Assembly: GCF_029227915.1 (NCBI RefSeq)
Contig: NC_079876.1
Span: forward strand, 20,400,001-20,464,000
Reading direction: 5' to 3'
Origin: Hydractinia symbiolongicarpus
Lineage: Eukaryota; Cnidaria; Hydrozoa; Anthoathecata; Hydractiniidae
DNA length: 64,000 nt
Shown: piece by piece, positions 27,945 to 40,387 of the stretch
How positions within the stretch are numbered: the stretch's first letter is position 1
Layout of the letters: every line of letters begins with the position of its first letter
Notes under the pieces: model-generated
Told to the model about the DNA's origin: nothing
Seen by the model: only the letters and a program-made list of their open reading frames with translations
Database searches by the model: none
Translations under genes and position numbers: made by a program

Positions 27945-28853
27945 AACTACGACGTCTCAAGTCGATTTCCAACGCGCCATGGTCTTACAACGCAGTGAAA
28001 TACGTGTAAAGGCTTATAAGGACTGTTATATGGCCTCTTGCCGCCAAATAAAGGCCTTACACCTAAAACACGTGGTTCGACGTGTCTGCGCAGGTTACCA
28101 TCGGTCTATTCCTTCTACACTCATTGGACTACGACGTTTCAAGTCGTTTTCCATCGCGCCATGGTCTTACAACACTGTGAACTACGTGTAAAGGCTTCTG
28201 TACACTGTTATATGACCTTCTGACGCATAATAAAGGATTTACACGTAAATCACGTGTTTACACGTGCCTGAGCAGGTTAACTTCGATCTATTCCTTCTAC
28301 ACTCAATGGACTACGACGTCTCAAGTCCTTTTCCATCGTCCCATGATCTTACAACGCAGTGAACTAGTATAGAGGCCTCTAAGGGCTGCTATATGACCTT
28401 TTACCACCTAATAAAAGCCTTACACGTAAATCACGTGGTTCCACGTACTTCCACAGGTTAACATCAGTCTATTCCTCCTACACTCAAAGGACTACGACGT
28501 TTCAAGTCGTTTTCCATCGCGCCATGGTCTTACAACGCAGTGAAATACGTGTAAAGGCTTCTGAAGACTGTTATGTGACCTTCTGACGCCTAATGAAGGG
28601 TTTACACGTAAATCACGTGGTTCCACGTGCCTGCGCAGGTTAGCATCGGTCTATTCCTTCTACACTCATTGGACTACGACGTCTCAAGTCCTTTTCCGGC
28701 GCGCCGTGGTCTTACAGCACAGTAAACTACGTATAGAGACCTCTTAGAGCTGTTATATGACCTTCTACCACCTAATAAAAGCCTTACACGTAAATCACGT
28801 GCTTCCACGTACTTTCGCAGGTTAACATCTGTCTATTCCTTCTACACTTACTG
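27945..28853 (+). repeat. 910-bp five-monomer tandem duplication, copy 2
   Basis: Second copy of the five-monomer block. It is one base shorter and ends where a truncated monomer begins (ggactattataaag at 28,854-28,866). Confidence 0.8.
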
Positions 28854-28864
28854 GACTATTATAA
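28854..28864 (+). other. Truncated monomer junction, site 2 of 4
   Basis: Same ggactattataaag junction as near 26,556, preceded by ttctacacttac instead of ttctacactcac. Confidence 0.85.
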
Positions 28865-29334
28865 AGACTGTTATATGGCTCTTTGCCACCTAACAAAGGT
28901 CCTACACGTAAATCACGTGGTTCCACGAGCCTGCGCAGGTTACCATCGGTCTATTCCTTCCACTCTCAATGGACTACGACGTTTCAAGTCGCTTTCCATT
29001 GCGCCGTGGTCTTACAACACTGTGAACTACGTGTAAAGGCTTCTGAAGACTGTTATGTGACCTTCTGTCGCCTAATAAAGGGTTTACACGTAAATCACGT
29101 GGTTCGACGTGTCTGCGCAGGTTACCATCGGTCTCTTCCTTCCACTCTCAATGGACTACGAGGTCTCAAGTCGCTTTACAACGCGCCATGGTCTTACAAC
29201 ATAGTGAACTACGTGTAGAGGCCTCTAAAGACTGTTATATGGCCCTTTGTCAACTAACAAAGGTCCTACACGTAAATCACGTGGTTCCACGTGCCTGCGC
29301 AGGTTAGCATCGGTCTATTCCTTCTACACTCATT

Positions 29335-29346
29335 GGACTATTATAA
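29335..29346 (+). other. Truncated monomer junction, site 3 of 4
   Basis: Same ggactattataaag junction, here preceded by ctcattggacta rather than ctcactggacta, so the sequence left of the junction differs between copies while the junction itself is kept. Confidence 0.85.
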
Positions 29347-30324
29347 AGACTGTTATATGGCCCTTTGCCACCTAACAAAGGTCCTACACGTAAATCACGT
29401 GGTTCTACGAGCCTGCGCAGGTTAGCATCGGTCTATTCCTTCCACTCTCAATGGACTACGACGTTTCAAGTCGCTTTCCATTGCGCCGTGGTCTTACAAC
29501 ACTGTGAACTACGTGTAAAGGCTTCTGAAGACTGTTATGTGACCTTCTGACGCCTAATAAAAAGTTTACACGTAAATCACGTGTTTCCACGTGTCTGAGC
29601 AGGTTAACATCGGTCTATTCCTTCTACACTCAATGGACTACGACGTCTGAAGTTATTTTCCATAGCGCCGTGGTCTTACAACACAGTAAAATACGTGTAG
29701 AGGCCTCTAAAGATTGTTACATGGCCTGTTGCCGCCTAATAAAAGCCTCACACCTAAAACACGTGGTTCGACGTGTCTGCGCAGGATACCATCGGTCTAT
29801 TCCTTCTACACTAACTGGACCACGACGTTTCAAGTCGTTTTCCATCGCGCCATGGTCTTACAAGGCCTTGAAATACTTGTAAAGGCCTCTAAGGACTGTT
29901 ATATGACCTTTTGCGCCTAATAAAGACCTCACACCTAAAACACGTGGTTCGACGTGTCTGCGCAGGTTACCATCGGTCTATTCCTTCCACTCTCAATGGA
30001 CTACGAGGTCTCAAGTTGCTTTACAACGCGCCATGGTCTCACAACATAGTGAACTACGTGTAGAGGCCTCTAAAGACTGTTATATGGCCCTTTGTCAACT
30101 AACAAAGGCCCTACACGTAAATCACGTGGTTCCACGTGCCTGCGCAGGTTAGCATCGGTCTATTCCTTCTACACTCATTGGACTGCGACGTCTCAAGTCC
30201 TTTTCCGGCGCGCCGTGGTCTTACAGCACAGTAAACTACGTATAGAGACCTCTTAGAGCTGTTATATGACCTTCTACCACCTAATAAAAGCCTTACACGT
30301 AAATCACGTGCTTCCACGTACTTT

Positions 30325-31270
30325 CGCAGGTTAACATCGGTCTATTCCTTCTACACTCAATGGACTACGACGTCTGAAGTTATTTTCCATAGCGCCGTGG
30401 TCTTACAACACAGTAAAATACGTGTAGAGGCCTCTAAAGATTGTTACATGGCCTGTTGTCGCCTAATAAAGGCTTTACACGTAATTCACGTGGTTCGACG
30501 TGTCTGCGCAGGTTACCATCGGTCTATTCCTACCACTTTCAATGGACTACGACGTCTTAAGTCGATTTCCAACGCGCCATGGTCTTACAACATAGTGAAC
30601 TACGTGTAGAGGCCTCTAAAGACTGTTATATGGCCCTTTGCCAACTAACAAAGGCCCTACACGTAAATCACGTGGTTCCACGTGCCTGCGCAGGTTAGCA
30701 TCGGTCTATTCCTTCTACACTCACTGGACTACGACGTTTCAAGTCGTTTTCCATCGCGCCATGGTCTTACAACGCAGTGAAATACGTGTAAAGGCTTATA
30801 AGGACTGTTATATGGCCTCTTGCCGCCAAATAAAGGCCTTACACCTAAAACACGTGGTTCGACGTGTCTGCGCAGGTTACCATCGGTCTATTTCTTCTAC
30901 ACTCATTGGACTACGACGTTTCAAGTCGTTTTCCATCGCGCCATGGTCTTACAACACTGTGAACTACGTGTAAAGGCTTCTGTACACTGTTATATGACCT
31001 TCTGACGCAAACTAAAGGCTTTACACGTAAATCACGTGTTTACACGTGCCTGAGCAGGTTAACTTCGATCTATTCCTTCTACACTCAATGGACTACGACG
31101 TCTCAAGTCCTTTTCCATCGTCCCATGATCTTACAACGCAGTGAACTACGTATAGAGGCCTCTAAGGGCTGCTATATGACATTTTACCACCTAATAAAAG
31201 CCTTACACGTAAATCACGTGGTTCCACGTACTTCCACAGGTAAACATCGCTCTATTCCTCCTACACTGAA
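30325..31270 (+). repeat. 945-bp block duplicated at 34,264-35,209
   Basis: Collinear at offset 3,939 and nearly identical. Both contain gccgccaaataaagg, cttctgtacactg and the rare gaatggacta with catcgctctattcc at the right end. 31,010 reads gacgcaaactaaagg where 34,949 reads cacgcataataaagg. Confidence 0.8.
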
Positions 31271-34000
31271 TGGACTACGACGTCTCAAGTCGTTTTCCGG
31301 CGCGCCGTGGTCTCACAGCTTAGTGAACTACGTGCAGAGGCCTCTTAGGGCTGTTATATGGCCCTTCACCACCTAACAAAGGCCCTACACGTAAATCACG
31401 TGGTTCCACGAATCTACGCAGTTTACCATCGTTCTATTCCTTCCACTCTTAATGGACTACTACGTCTCAAGTTGTTTTCCATCACGCCATGGTCTTACAA
31501 CACAGTGAACTACGTGTAGAGGCCTCTAAAGATTGTTATATGGCCCTTTACCACCTAACAAAGGCCCTACACGTAAATCACGTGTTTCACGTGCCTACGC
31601 AGTTCACCATCGGTCTATTCCTTCCACTCTCAATGAGCTACGACGTCTCAAGTTGTTTTCAATCACGTCATGGTCTTACATCACAGTGAACTACGTGTAG
31701 AGTCCTCTTATGGCTGTTATATGACCTTTTACCACCTAATAAAAGCCTTACACGTAAAACATCTGGTTCCATGTGTTAGCCCAGGTAAACATCGGTCTAT
31801 TCCTTCCACTCTCAATGGACTACCACGTTTCAAGTCGCTTTCCATTGCGCCGTGGTCTTACAACACTGTGAACTACGTGTAAAGGCTTCTGAAGACTGTT
31901 ATGTGACCTTCTGTCGCCTAATAAAGGGTTTACACGTAAATCACGTGGTTCGACGTGTCTGCGCAAGTTACCCTCGGTCTATTCCTTCCACTCTCAATGG
32001 ACTACGAGGTCTCAAGTCGCTTTAAAACGCGCCATGGTCTTACAACATAGTGAACTACGTGTAGAGGCCTCTAAAGACTGTTATATGGCCCTTTGTCAAC
32101 TAACAAAGGTCCTACACGTAAATCACGTGGTTCCACGTGCCTGAGCAGGTTAACATCGGTCTATTCCTTCTACACTCAATGGACTACGACGTCTGAAGTT
32201 ATTTTCCATAGCGCCGTGGTCTTACAACACAGTAAAATACGTGTAGAGGCCTCTAAAGATTGTTACATGGCCTGTTGTCGCCTAATAAAGGCTTTACACG
32301 TAATTCACGTGGTTCGACGTGTCTGCGCAGGTTACCATCGGTCTATTCCTACCACTTTCAATGGACTACGACGTTTCAAGTCATTTTCCATCGCGCCATG
32401 GTCTTACAACGCAGTGAAATACGTGTAAAGGCTTATAAGGACTGTTATATGGCCTTTTGCCGCCTAATAAAGGCCTTACACCTAAAACACGTGGTTTGAC
32501 GTGTCTGCGCAGGTTACCATCGGTCTATTCCTACCACTTTCAATGGACTACGACGTCTTAAGTCGATTTCCAACACGCCATGGTCTTACAACGCAGTGAA
32601 ATACGTGTAAAGGCTTATAAGGACTGTTATATGGCCTCTTGCCGCCTAATAAAGGCCTTACACCTAAAACACGTGGTTCGACGTGTCTGCGCAGGTTACC
32701 ATCGGTCTATTCCTTCTACACTCATTGGACTACGACGTTTCAAGTCGTTTTCCATCGCGCCATGGTCTTACAACACTGTGAACTACGTGTAAAGGCTTCT
32801 GTACACTGTTATATGACCTTCTGACGCATAATAAAGGCTTTACACGTAAATCACGTGTTTACACGTGCCTGAGCAGGTTAACTTCGGTCTATTCCTTCTA
32901 CACTCAATGGACTACGACATCTCAAGTCCTTTTCCATCGTCCCATGATCTTACAACGCAGTGAACTACGTATAGAGGCCTCTAAGGGCTGCTATATGACC
33001 TTTTACCACCTAATAATAGCCTTACACGCAAATCACGTGGTTCCACGTTCTTCCACAGGTTAACATCGGTCTATTCCTCCTACACTCAAAGGACTACGAC
33101 GTTTCAAGTCGTTTTCCATCGCACCATGGTCTTACAACGCAGTGAAATACGTGTAAAGGCTTCTGAAGACTGTTATGTGACCTTCTGACGCCTAATAAAG
33201 GGTTTACACGTATATCACGTGTTTCCACGTGCCTGAGTAGGTTAACATCGGTCTATTCCTTCTACACTCAATGGACTACAATGTCTGAAGTTATTTTCCA
33301 TAGCGCCATGGTCTTACAACACAGTAAAATACGTGTAGAGGCCTCTAAAGATTGTTACATGGCCTGTTGCCGCCTAATAAAAGCCTCACACCTAAAACAC
33401 GTGGTTCGACGTGTCTGCGCAGGTTACCATCGGTCTATTCATTCTACACTAACTGGACTACGACGTTTCAAGTCGTTTTCCATCGCGCCATGGTCTTACA
33501 AGGCCTTGAAATACTTGTAAAGGCCTCTAAGGACTGTTATATGACCTTTTGCCGCCTAATAAAGACCTCACACCTAAAACACGTGGTTCGACGTGCCTGC
33601 GCAGGTTAGCATCGGTCTATTCCTTCTACACTCATTGGACTGCGACGTCTCAAGTCCTTTTCCGGCGCGCTGTGGTCTTACAGCACAGTAAACTACGTAT
33701 AGAGACCTCTTAGAGCTGTTATATGACCTTCTACCACCTAATAAAAGCCTTACACGTAAATCACGTGCTTCCACGTGCCTGCGCAGGTTAGCATCGGTCT
33801 ATTCCTTCTACACTCATTGGACTGCGACGTCTCAAGTCCTTTTCCGGCGCGCCGTGGTCTTACAGCACAGTAAACTACGTATAGAGACCTCTTAGAGCTG
33901 TTATATGACCTTCTATCACCTAATAAAAGCCTTACACGTAAATCACGTGCTTCCACGTACTTTCGCAGGTTAACATCTGTCTGTTCCTTCTACACTCACT

Positions 34001-34012
34001 GGACTATTATAA
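34001..34012 (+). other. Truncated monomer junction, site 4 of 4
   Basis: Same ggactattataaag junction. Sequence after it matches the monomers following 29,337 at offset 4,666. Confidence 0.85.
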
Positions 34013-35618
34013 AGACTGTTATATGGCCCTTTGCCACCTAACAAAGGTGTTACACGTAAATCACGTGGTTCCACGAGCCTGCGCATGTTAGCATCGGTCT
34101 ATTCCTTCCACTCTCAATGGACTACGACGTTTCAAGTCGCCTTCCATTGCGCCGTGGTCTTACAACACTGTGAACTACGTGTAAAGGCTTCTGAAGACTG
34201 TTATGTGACCTTCTGACGCCTAATAAAAAGTTTACACGTAAATCACGTGTTTCCACGTGCCTGAGCAGGTTAACATCGGTCTATTCCTTCTACACTCAAT
34301 GGACTACGACGTCTGAAGTTATTTTCCATAGCGCCGTGGTCTTACAACACAGTAAAATACGTGCAGAGGCCTCTAAAGATTGTTACATGGCCTGTTGTCG
34401 CCTAATAAAGGCTTTACACGTAATTCACGTGGTTCGACGTGTCTGCGCAGGTTACCATCGGTCTATTCCTACCACTTTCAATGGACTACGACGTCTTAAG
34501 TCGATTTCCAACGCGCCATGGTCTTACAACATAGTGAACTACGTGTAGAGGCCTCTAAAGACTGTTATATGGCCCTTTGCCAACTAACAAAGGCCCTACA
34601 CGTAAATCACGTGGTTCCACGTGCCTGCGCAGGTTAGCATCGGTCTATTCCTTCTACACTCACTGGACTACGACGTTTCAAGTCGTTTTCCATCGCGCCA
34701 TGGTCTTACAACGCAGTGAAATACGTGTAAAGGCTTATAAGGACTGTTATATGGCCTCTTGCCGCCAAATAAAGGCCTTACACCTAAAACACGTGGTTCG
34801 ACGTGTCTGCGCAGGTTACCATCGGTCTATTCCTTCTACACTCATTGGACTACGACGTTTCAAGTCGTTTTCCATCGCGCCATGGTCTTACAACACTGTG
34901 AACTACGTGTAAAGGCTTCTGTACACTGTTATATGACCTTCTCACGCATAATAAAGGCTTTACACGTAAATCACGTGTTTACACGTGCCTGAGCAGGTTA
35001 ACTTCGATCTATTCCTTCTACACTCAATGGACTACGACGTCTCAAGTCCTTTTCCATCGTCCCATGATCTTACAACGCAGTGAACTACGTATAGAGGCCT
35101 CTAAGGGCTGCTATATGACATTTTACCACCTAATAAAAGCCTTACACGTAAATCACGTGGTTCGACGTGTCTGCACAGGTAAACATCGCTCTATTCCTCC
35201 TACACTGAATGGACTAAGACGTCTCAATTCTTTTCCATCGTGCCATGATCTTACAACGCAGTGAACTACGTGTAGAGTCCTCTGAAGGTTGTTATATGGC
35301 CTCTTGCCGCCTAATAAAGGCTTTACACGTAAATCACGTGGTTCGACGTGTCTGCACAGGTAAACATCGCTCTATTCCTCCTACACTGAATGGACTACGA
35401 CGTTTCAAGTCGTTTTCCATCGCGCCATGGTCTTGCAACACAGTGAACTACGTGTGGAGGCCTCTGAAGACTGTTATATGACCTTTTACGGCCTAAAAAA
35501 ATCTTTACAGGTAAATCTCGTGGCTCCACGCACCTGCATAGTTTACCATCAGTATATTCCTTCCACTCTCAATGGACTACGACGTGTCAAGTCGGTTTCC
35601 GGCGCGCCATGGTCTCAC

Positions 35619-35622
35619 AACG
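35619..35622 (+). other. 12-bp deletion at the left edge of the 4-mer region
   Basis: ggtctcacaacgtgtagagg replaces the longer form with acacagtgaact between acaa and cgtg. Spacing from 35,486 to 35,656 is 170 instead of 182. Confidence 0.75.
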
Positions 35623-37475
35623 TGTAGAGGCCTCTAAGGGCTGTTATATGACCTTTTGACCCTTAATAAAAGCCTTACACGTCAAACATGTGGTTCCACG
35701 TGCATGCGCAGGTTACCATCGGTCTATTCCTTTTACACTCACTGGATTACGACGATTCAAGTCGTTTTCCATCGCGCCATGGTCTTACAACGCAGTGAAA
35801 TACGTGTAAAGGCCTCTAAGGACTGTTATATGGCCCTTTGCCAACTAACAAAGGCCCTACACGTAAATCACGTGGTTCCACGTGCCTGCGCAGGTTAGCA
35901 TCGGTCTATTCCTTCTACACTCACTGGACTACGACGTTTCAAGTCGTTTTCCATCGCGCCATGGTCTTGCAACACAGTGAACTACGTGTGGAGGCCTCTG
36001 AAGACTGTTATATGACCTTTTATGGCCTAAAAAAATCTTTACAGGTAAATCTCGTGGCTCCACGCACCTGCATAGTTTACCATCAGTATATTCCTTCCAC
36101 TCCCAATGGACTACGACGTGTCAAGTCGGTTTCCGGCGCGCCATGGTCTCACAACACAGTGAACTACGTGTAGAGGCCTCTAAGGGCTGTTATATGACCT
36201 TTTGACCCTTAATAAAAGCCTTACACGTAAAACATGTGGTTCCACGTGCATGCGCAGGTTACCATCGGTCTATTCCTTTTACACTCACTGGATTACGACG
36301 ATTCAAGTCGTTTTCCATCGCGCCATGGTCTTACAACGCAGTGAAATACGTGTAAAGGCCTCTAAGGACTGTTATATGGCCTTTTGCCGCCTAATAAAGG
36401 CCTCACACCTAAAACACGTGGTTGGACGTGTCTACGCAGGTTACCATCGGTCTATTCCTTCCCCTCTCAATAGACTACGAGGTCTCAAGTCGCTTTCCAA
36501 CGCGCCATGGTCTTACAACATAGTGAACTACGTCTAGAGGCCTCTAAAGACTGTTATATGGCCCTTTGCCAACTAACAAAGGCCCTACACGTAAATCACG
36601 TGGTTCCACGTGCCTGCGCAGGTTAGCATCGGTCTATTCCTTTTACACTCACTGGACTACGACGTTTCAAGTCGTTTTCCATCGCGCCATGGTCTTGCAA
36701 CACAGTGAACTACGTGTGGAGGCCTCTGAAGACTGTTATATGACCTTTTATGGCCTAAAAAAATCTTTACAGGTAAATCTCGTGGCTCCACGCACCTGCA
36801 TAGTTTACCATCAGTATATTCCTTCCACTCTCAATGGACTACGACGTGTCAAGTCGGTTTCCGGCGCGCCATGGTCTCACAACACAGTGAACTACGTGTA
36901 GAGGCCTCTAAGGGCTGTTATATGACCTTTTGACCCTTAATAAAAGCCTTACACGTAAAACATGTGGTTCCACGTGCATGCGCAGGTTACCATCGGTCTA
37001 TTCCTTTTACACTCACTGGATTGCGACGATTCAAGTCGTTTTCCATCGCGCCATGGTCTTACAACGCAGTGAAATACGTGTAAAGGCCTCTAAGGACTGT
37101 TATATGGCCTTTTGCCGCCTAATAAAGGCCTCACACCTAAAACACGTGGTTGGACGTGTCTACGCAGGTTACCATCGGTCTATTCCTTCCCCTCTCAATA
37201 GACTACGAGGTCTCAAGTCACTTTCCAACGCGCCATGGTCTTACAACATAGTGAACTACGTCTAGAGGCCTCTAAAGACTGTGATATAGCCCTTTGCCAA
37301 CTAACAAAGGCCCTACACGTAAATCACGTGGTTCCACGTGCCTGCGCAGGTTAGCATCGGTCTATTCCTTCTACACTCACTGGACTACGACGTTTCAAGT
37401 CGTTTTCCATCGCGCCATGGTCTTACAACGCAGTGAAATACGTGTAAAGGCCTCTAAGGACTGTTATATGGCCTT

Positions 37476-38021
37476 TTGCCGCCTAATAAAGGCCTCACAC
37501 CTAAAACACGTGGTTGGACGTGTCTACGCAGGTTACCATCGGTCTATTCCTTCCCCTCTCAATAGACTACGAGGTCTCAAGTCGCTTTCCAACGCGCCAT
37601 GGTCTTACAACATAGTGAACTACGTCTAGAGGCCTCTAAAGACTGTTATATGGCCTTTTGCCGCCTAATAAAAGCCTCACACCTAAAACACGTGGTTGGA
37701 CGTGTCTACGCAGGTTACCATCGGTCTATTCCTTCCCCTCTCAATAGACTACGAGGTCTCAAGTCACTTTCCAACGCGCCATGGTCTTACAACATAGTGA
37801 ACTACGTCTAGAGGCCTCTAAGGACTGTTATATGGCCTTTTGCCGCCTAATAAAAGCCTCACACCTAAAACACGTGGTTGGACGTGTCTACGCAGGTTAC
37901 CATCGGTCTATTCCTTCCCCTCTCAATAGACTACGAGGTCTCAAGTCACTTTCCAACGCGCCATGGTCTTACAACATAGTGAACTACGTCTAGAGGCCTC
38001 TAAAGACTGTGATATGGCCCT
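37476..38021 (+). repeat. Three consecutive class 4 monomers
   Basis: Segments starting at 37,476, 37,658 and 37,840 are almost identical copies of one monomer class (ggttggacgtgtctacgc, cttcccctctcaatagac) in single 182-bp steps, where the 4-mer would predict 1-2-3-4. This is a very recent single-monomer amplification. Confidence 0.88.
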
Positions 38022-39113
38022 TTGCCAACTAACAAAGGCCCTACACGTAAATCACGTAGTTCCACGTGCCTGCGCAGGTTAGCATCGGTCTATTCCTTCT
38101 ACACTCACTGGACTACGACGTTTCAAGTCGTTTTCCATCGCGCCATGGTCTTACAACGCAGTGAAATACGTGTAAAGGCCTCTAAGGACTGTTATATGGC
38201 CTTTTGCCGCCTAATAAAGGCCTCACACCTAAAACACGTGGTTGGACGTGTCTAGGCAGGTTACCATCGGTCTATTCCTTCCCCTCTCAATAGACTACGA
38301 GGTCTCAAGTCGCTTTCCAACGCGCCATGGTCTTACAACATAGTGAACTACGTCTAGAGGCCTCTAAAGACTGTTATATGGCCCTTTGCCAACTAACAAA
38401 GGCCCTACACGTAAATCACGTGGTTCCACGTGCCTGCGCAGGTTAGCATCGGTCTATTCCTTCTACACTCACTGGACTACGACGTTTCAAGTCGTTTTCC
38501 ATCGCGCCATGGTCTTGCAACACAGTGAACTACGTGTGGAGGCCTCTGAAGACTGTTATATGACCTTTTACGGCCTAAAAAAATCTTTACAGGTAAATCT
38601 CGTGGCTCCACGCACCTGCATAGTTTACCATCAGTATATTCCTTCCACTCTCAATGGACTACGACGTGTCAAGTCGGTTTCCGGCGCGCCATGGTCTCAC
38701 AACACAGTGAACTACGTGTAGAGGCCTCTAAGGGCTGTTATATGACCTTTTGACCCTTAATAAAAGCCTTACACGTAAAACATGTGGTTCCACGTGCATG
38801 CGCAGGTTACCATCGGTCTATTCCTTTTACACTCACTGGATTACGACGATTCAAGTCGTTTTCCATCGCGCCATGGTCTTACAACGCAGTGAAATACGTG
38901 TAAAGGCCTCTAAGGACTGTTATATGGCCTTTTGCCGCCTAATAAAGGCCTCACACCTAAAACACGTGGTTGGACGTGTCTACGCAGGTTACCATCGGTC
39001 TATTCCTTCCCCTCTCAATAGACTACGAGGTCTCAAGTCGCTTTCCAACGCGCCATGGTCTTACAACATAGTGAACTACGTCTAGAGGCCTCTAAAGACT
39101 GTGATATGGCCCT

Positions 39114-40387
39114 TTGCCAACTAACAAAGGCCCTACACGTAAATCACGTGGTTCCACGTGCCTGCGCAGGTTAGCATCGGTCTATTCCTTCTACACTCAC
39201 TGGACTACGACGTTTCAAGTCGTTTTCCATCGCGCCATGGTCTTGCAATGCAGTGAAATACGTGTAAAGGCTTATAAGGACTGTTATATGGCCTTTTGGC
39301 GCCTAATAAAGGCCTTACACCTAAAACACGTGGTTCGACGTGTCTGCGCAGGTTACCATCGGTCTATTCCTTACACTCTCAAGGGACTACGACGTTTCAA
39401 GTCGCTTTCCATTGCGCCATGGTCTTACAACACTGTGAACTACGTGTAAAGGCTTCTGAAGACTGTTATATGACCTTCTGACGCCTAATAAAGGCTCTAC
39501 ACGTAAATCACGTGTTTCCACGTGCCTGAGCAGGTTAACATCGGTGTATTCCTTCTACACTCAATGGACTACGACGTCTGAACTTATTTTCCGTGGCGCC
39601 ATGGTCTTACAACACAGTAAAATACGTGTAGAGGCCTCTAAAGATTGTTACATGGCCTGTTGCCGCCTAATAAAGGCTTTAAACGTAATTTACGTGGTTC
39701 GACGTGTCTGCGCAGGTTACCATCGGTCTATTCCTACCACTTTCAATGGACTACGACGTCTCAAGAGGCTTTACATCGCGCCATGGTCTTACAGCAGAGT
39801 GAACTACATGTAGAGGCCTCTAAGGGCTGTTATATGACCTTTTACCTCCTAATAAAAGCCTTACAAGTAAATCACGTGGTTCCACTTACTTCCGCAGGTT
39901 AACATCGGTCTATTCCTCCTACACTCAATGAACTACGACGTCTCAAGTCTTTTTCCATCGTGCCATGATCTTACAACGCAGTGAACTACGTGTGGAGGCC
40001 TCTGAAGACTGTTATGTGACCTTTTACGGCCTAAAAAAATCTTTACAGGTAAATCACGTGGCTCCACGCACCTGCACAGTTTACCATCAGTATATTCCTT
40101 CCACTCTCAATGGACTACGACGATTCAAGTCGTTTTCCATCGTGCCATGGTCTTACAACGCAGTGAAATACGTGTAAAGGCCTCTAAGGACTGTTATATG
40201 GCCTTTTGCCGCCTAATAAAGGCCTCACACCTAAAACACGTGGTTGGACGTGTCTGCGCAGGTTACCATCGGTCTATTCCTTCCTCTCTCAATAGACTAC
40301 GAGGTCTCAAGTCACTTTCCAACGCGTCATGGTCTTACAACATAGTGAACTACGTCTAGAGGCCTCTAAAGACTGTGATATGGCCCT
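39114..40387 (+). repeat. 1,274-bp (7-mer) higher-order unit, copy 1
   Basis: First of three adjacent units of exactly seven monomers. Order: class 1, a B-type monomer (ggcgcctaataaagg), three others, class 2 (ggcctaaaaaaatc at about 40,031), and a class 4 variant (ggttggacgtgtctgcgc). Private differences noticed are tttaaacg near 39,669 and atcgtgccatgatc near 39,957. Confidence 0.93.

Larger units (their letters stand above)
24129..35480 (+). repeat. Mosaic satellite region (24.1-35.5 kb)
   Basis: Satellite monomers throughout, without one regular period. Shared blocks are shuffled: 23,920-25,275 matches 31,735-33,090 (offset 7,815), 30,325-31,270 matches 34,264-35,209 (offset 3,939), about 29,340-29,900 matches monomers near 34,005-34,340 and 33,350-33,530, and a 910-bp duplication lies at 27-28.9 kb. 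This fits repeated unequal exchange between misaligned monomers. Confidence 0.8.
35486..39113 (+). repeat. 728-bp (4-mer) higher-order repeat region
   Basis: Four monomer classes recur. Class 1 has gccaactaacaaagg. Class 2 has ggcctaaaaaaatc. Class 3 has gacccttaataaaag and catgcgcagg. Class 4 has ggttggacgtgtctacgc. In 182-bp steps from 35,486 the order is 2-3-1-2-3-4-1-2-3-4-1-4-4-4-1-4-1-2-3-4, leading into class 1 at 39,114. Intact 1-2-3-4 units start at 36,566 and 38,386. Corresponding points are 728 bp apart (35,838 and 36,566; 36,202 and 36,930) or 1,820 bp apart (36,566 and 38,386). Apart from a 12-bp deletion near 35,620, spacing is exactly 182 bp. Confidence 0.88.

Noticed and set aside
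35500-35515. Splice-donor-like acaggtaaat in class 2 monomers
   Set aside because: A single base change from acacgtaaat creates it. There is no matching acceptor, open exon or gene context.
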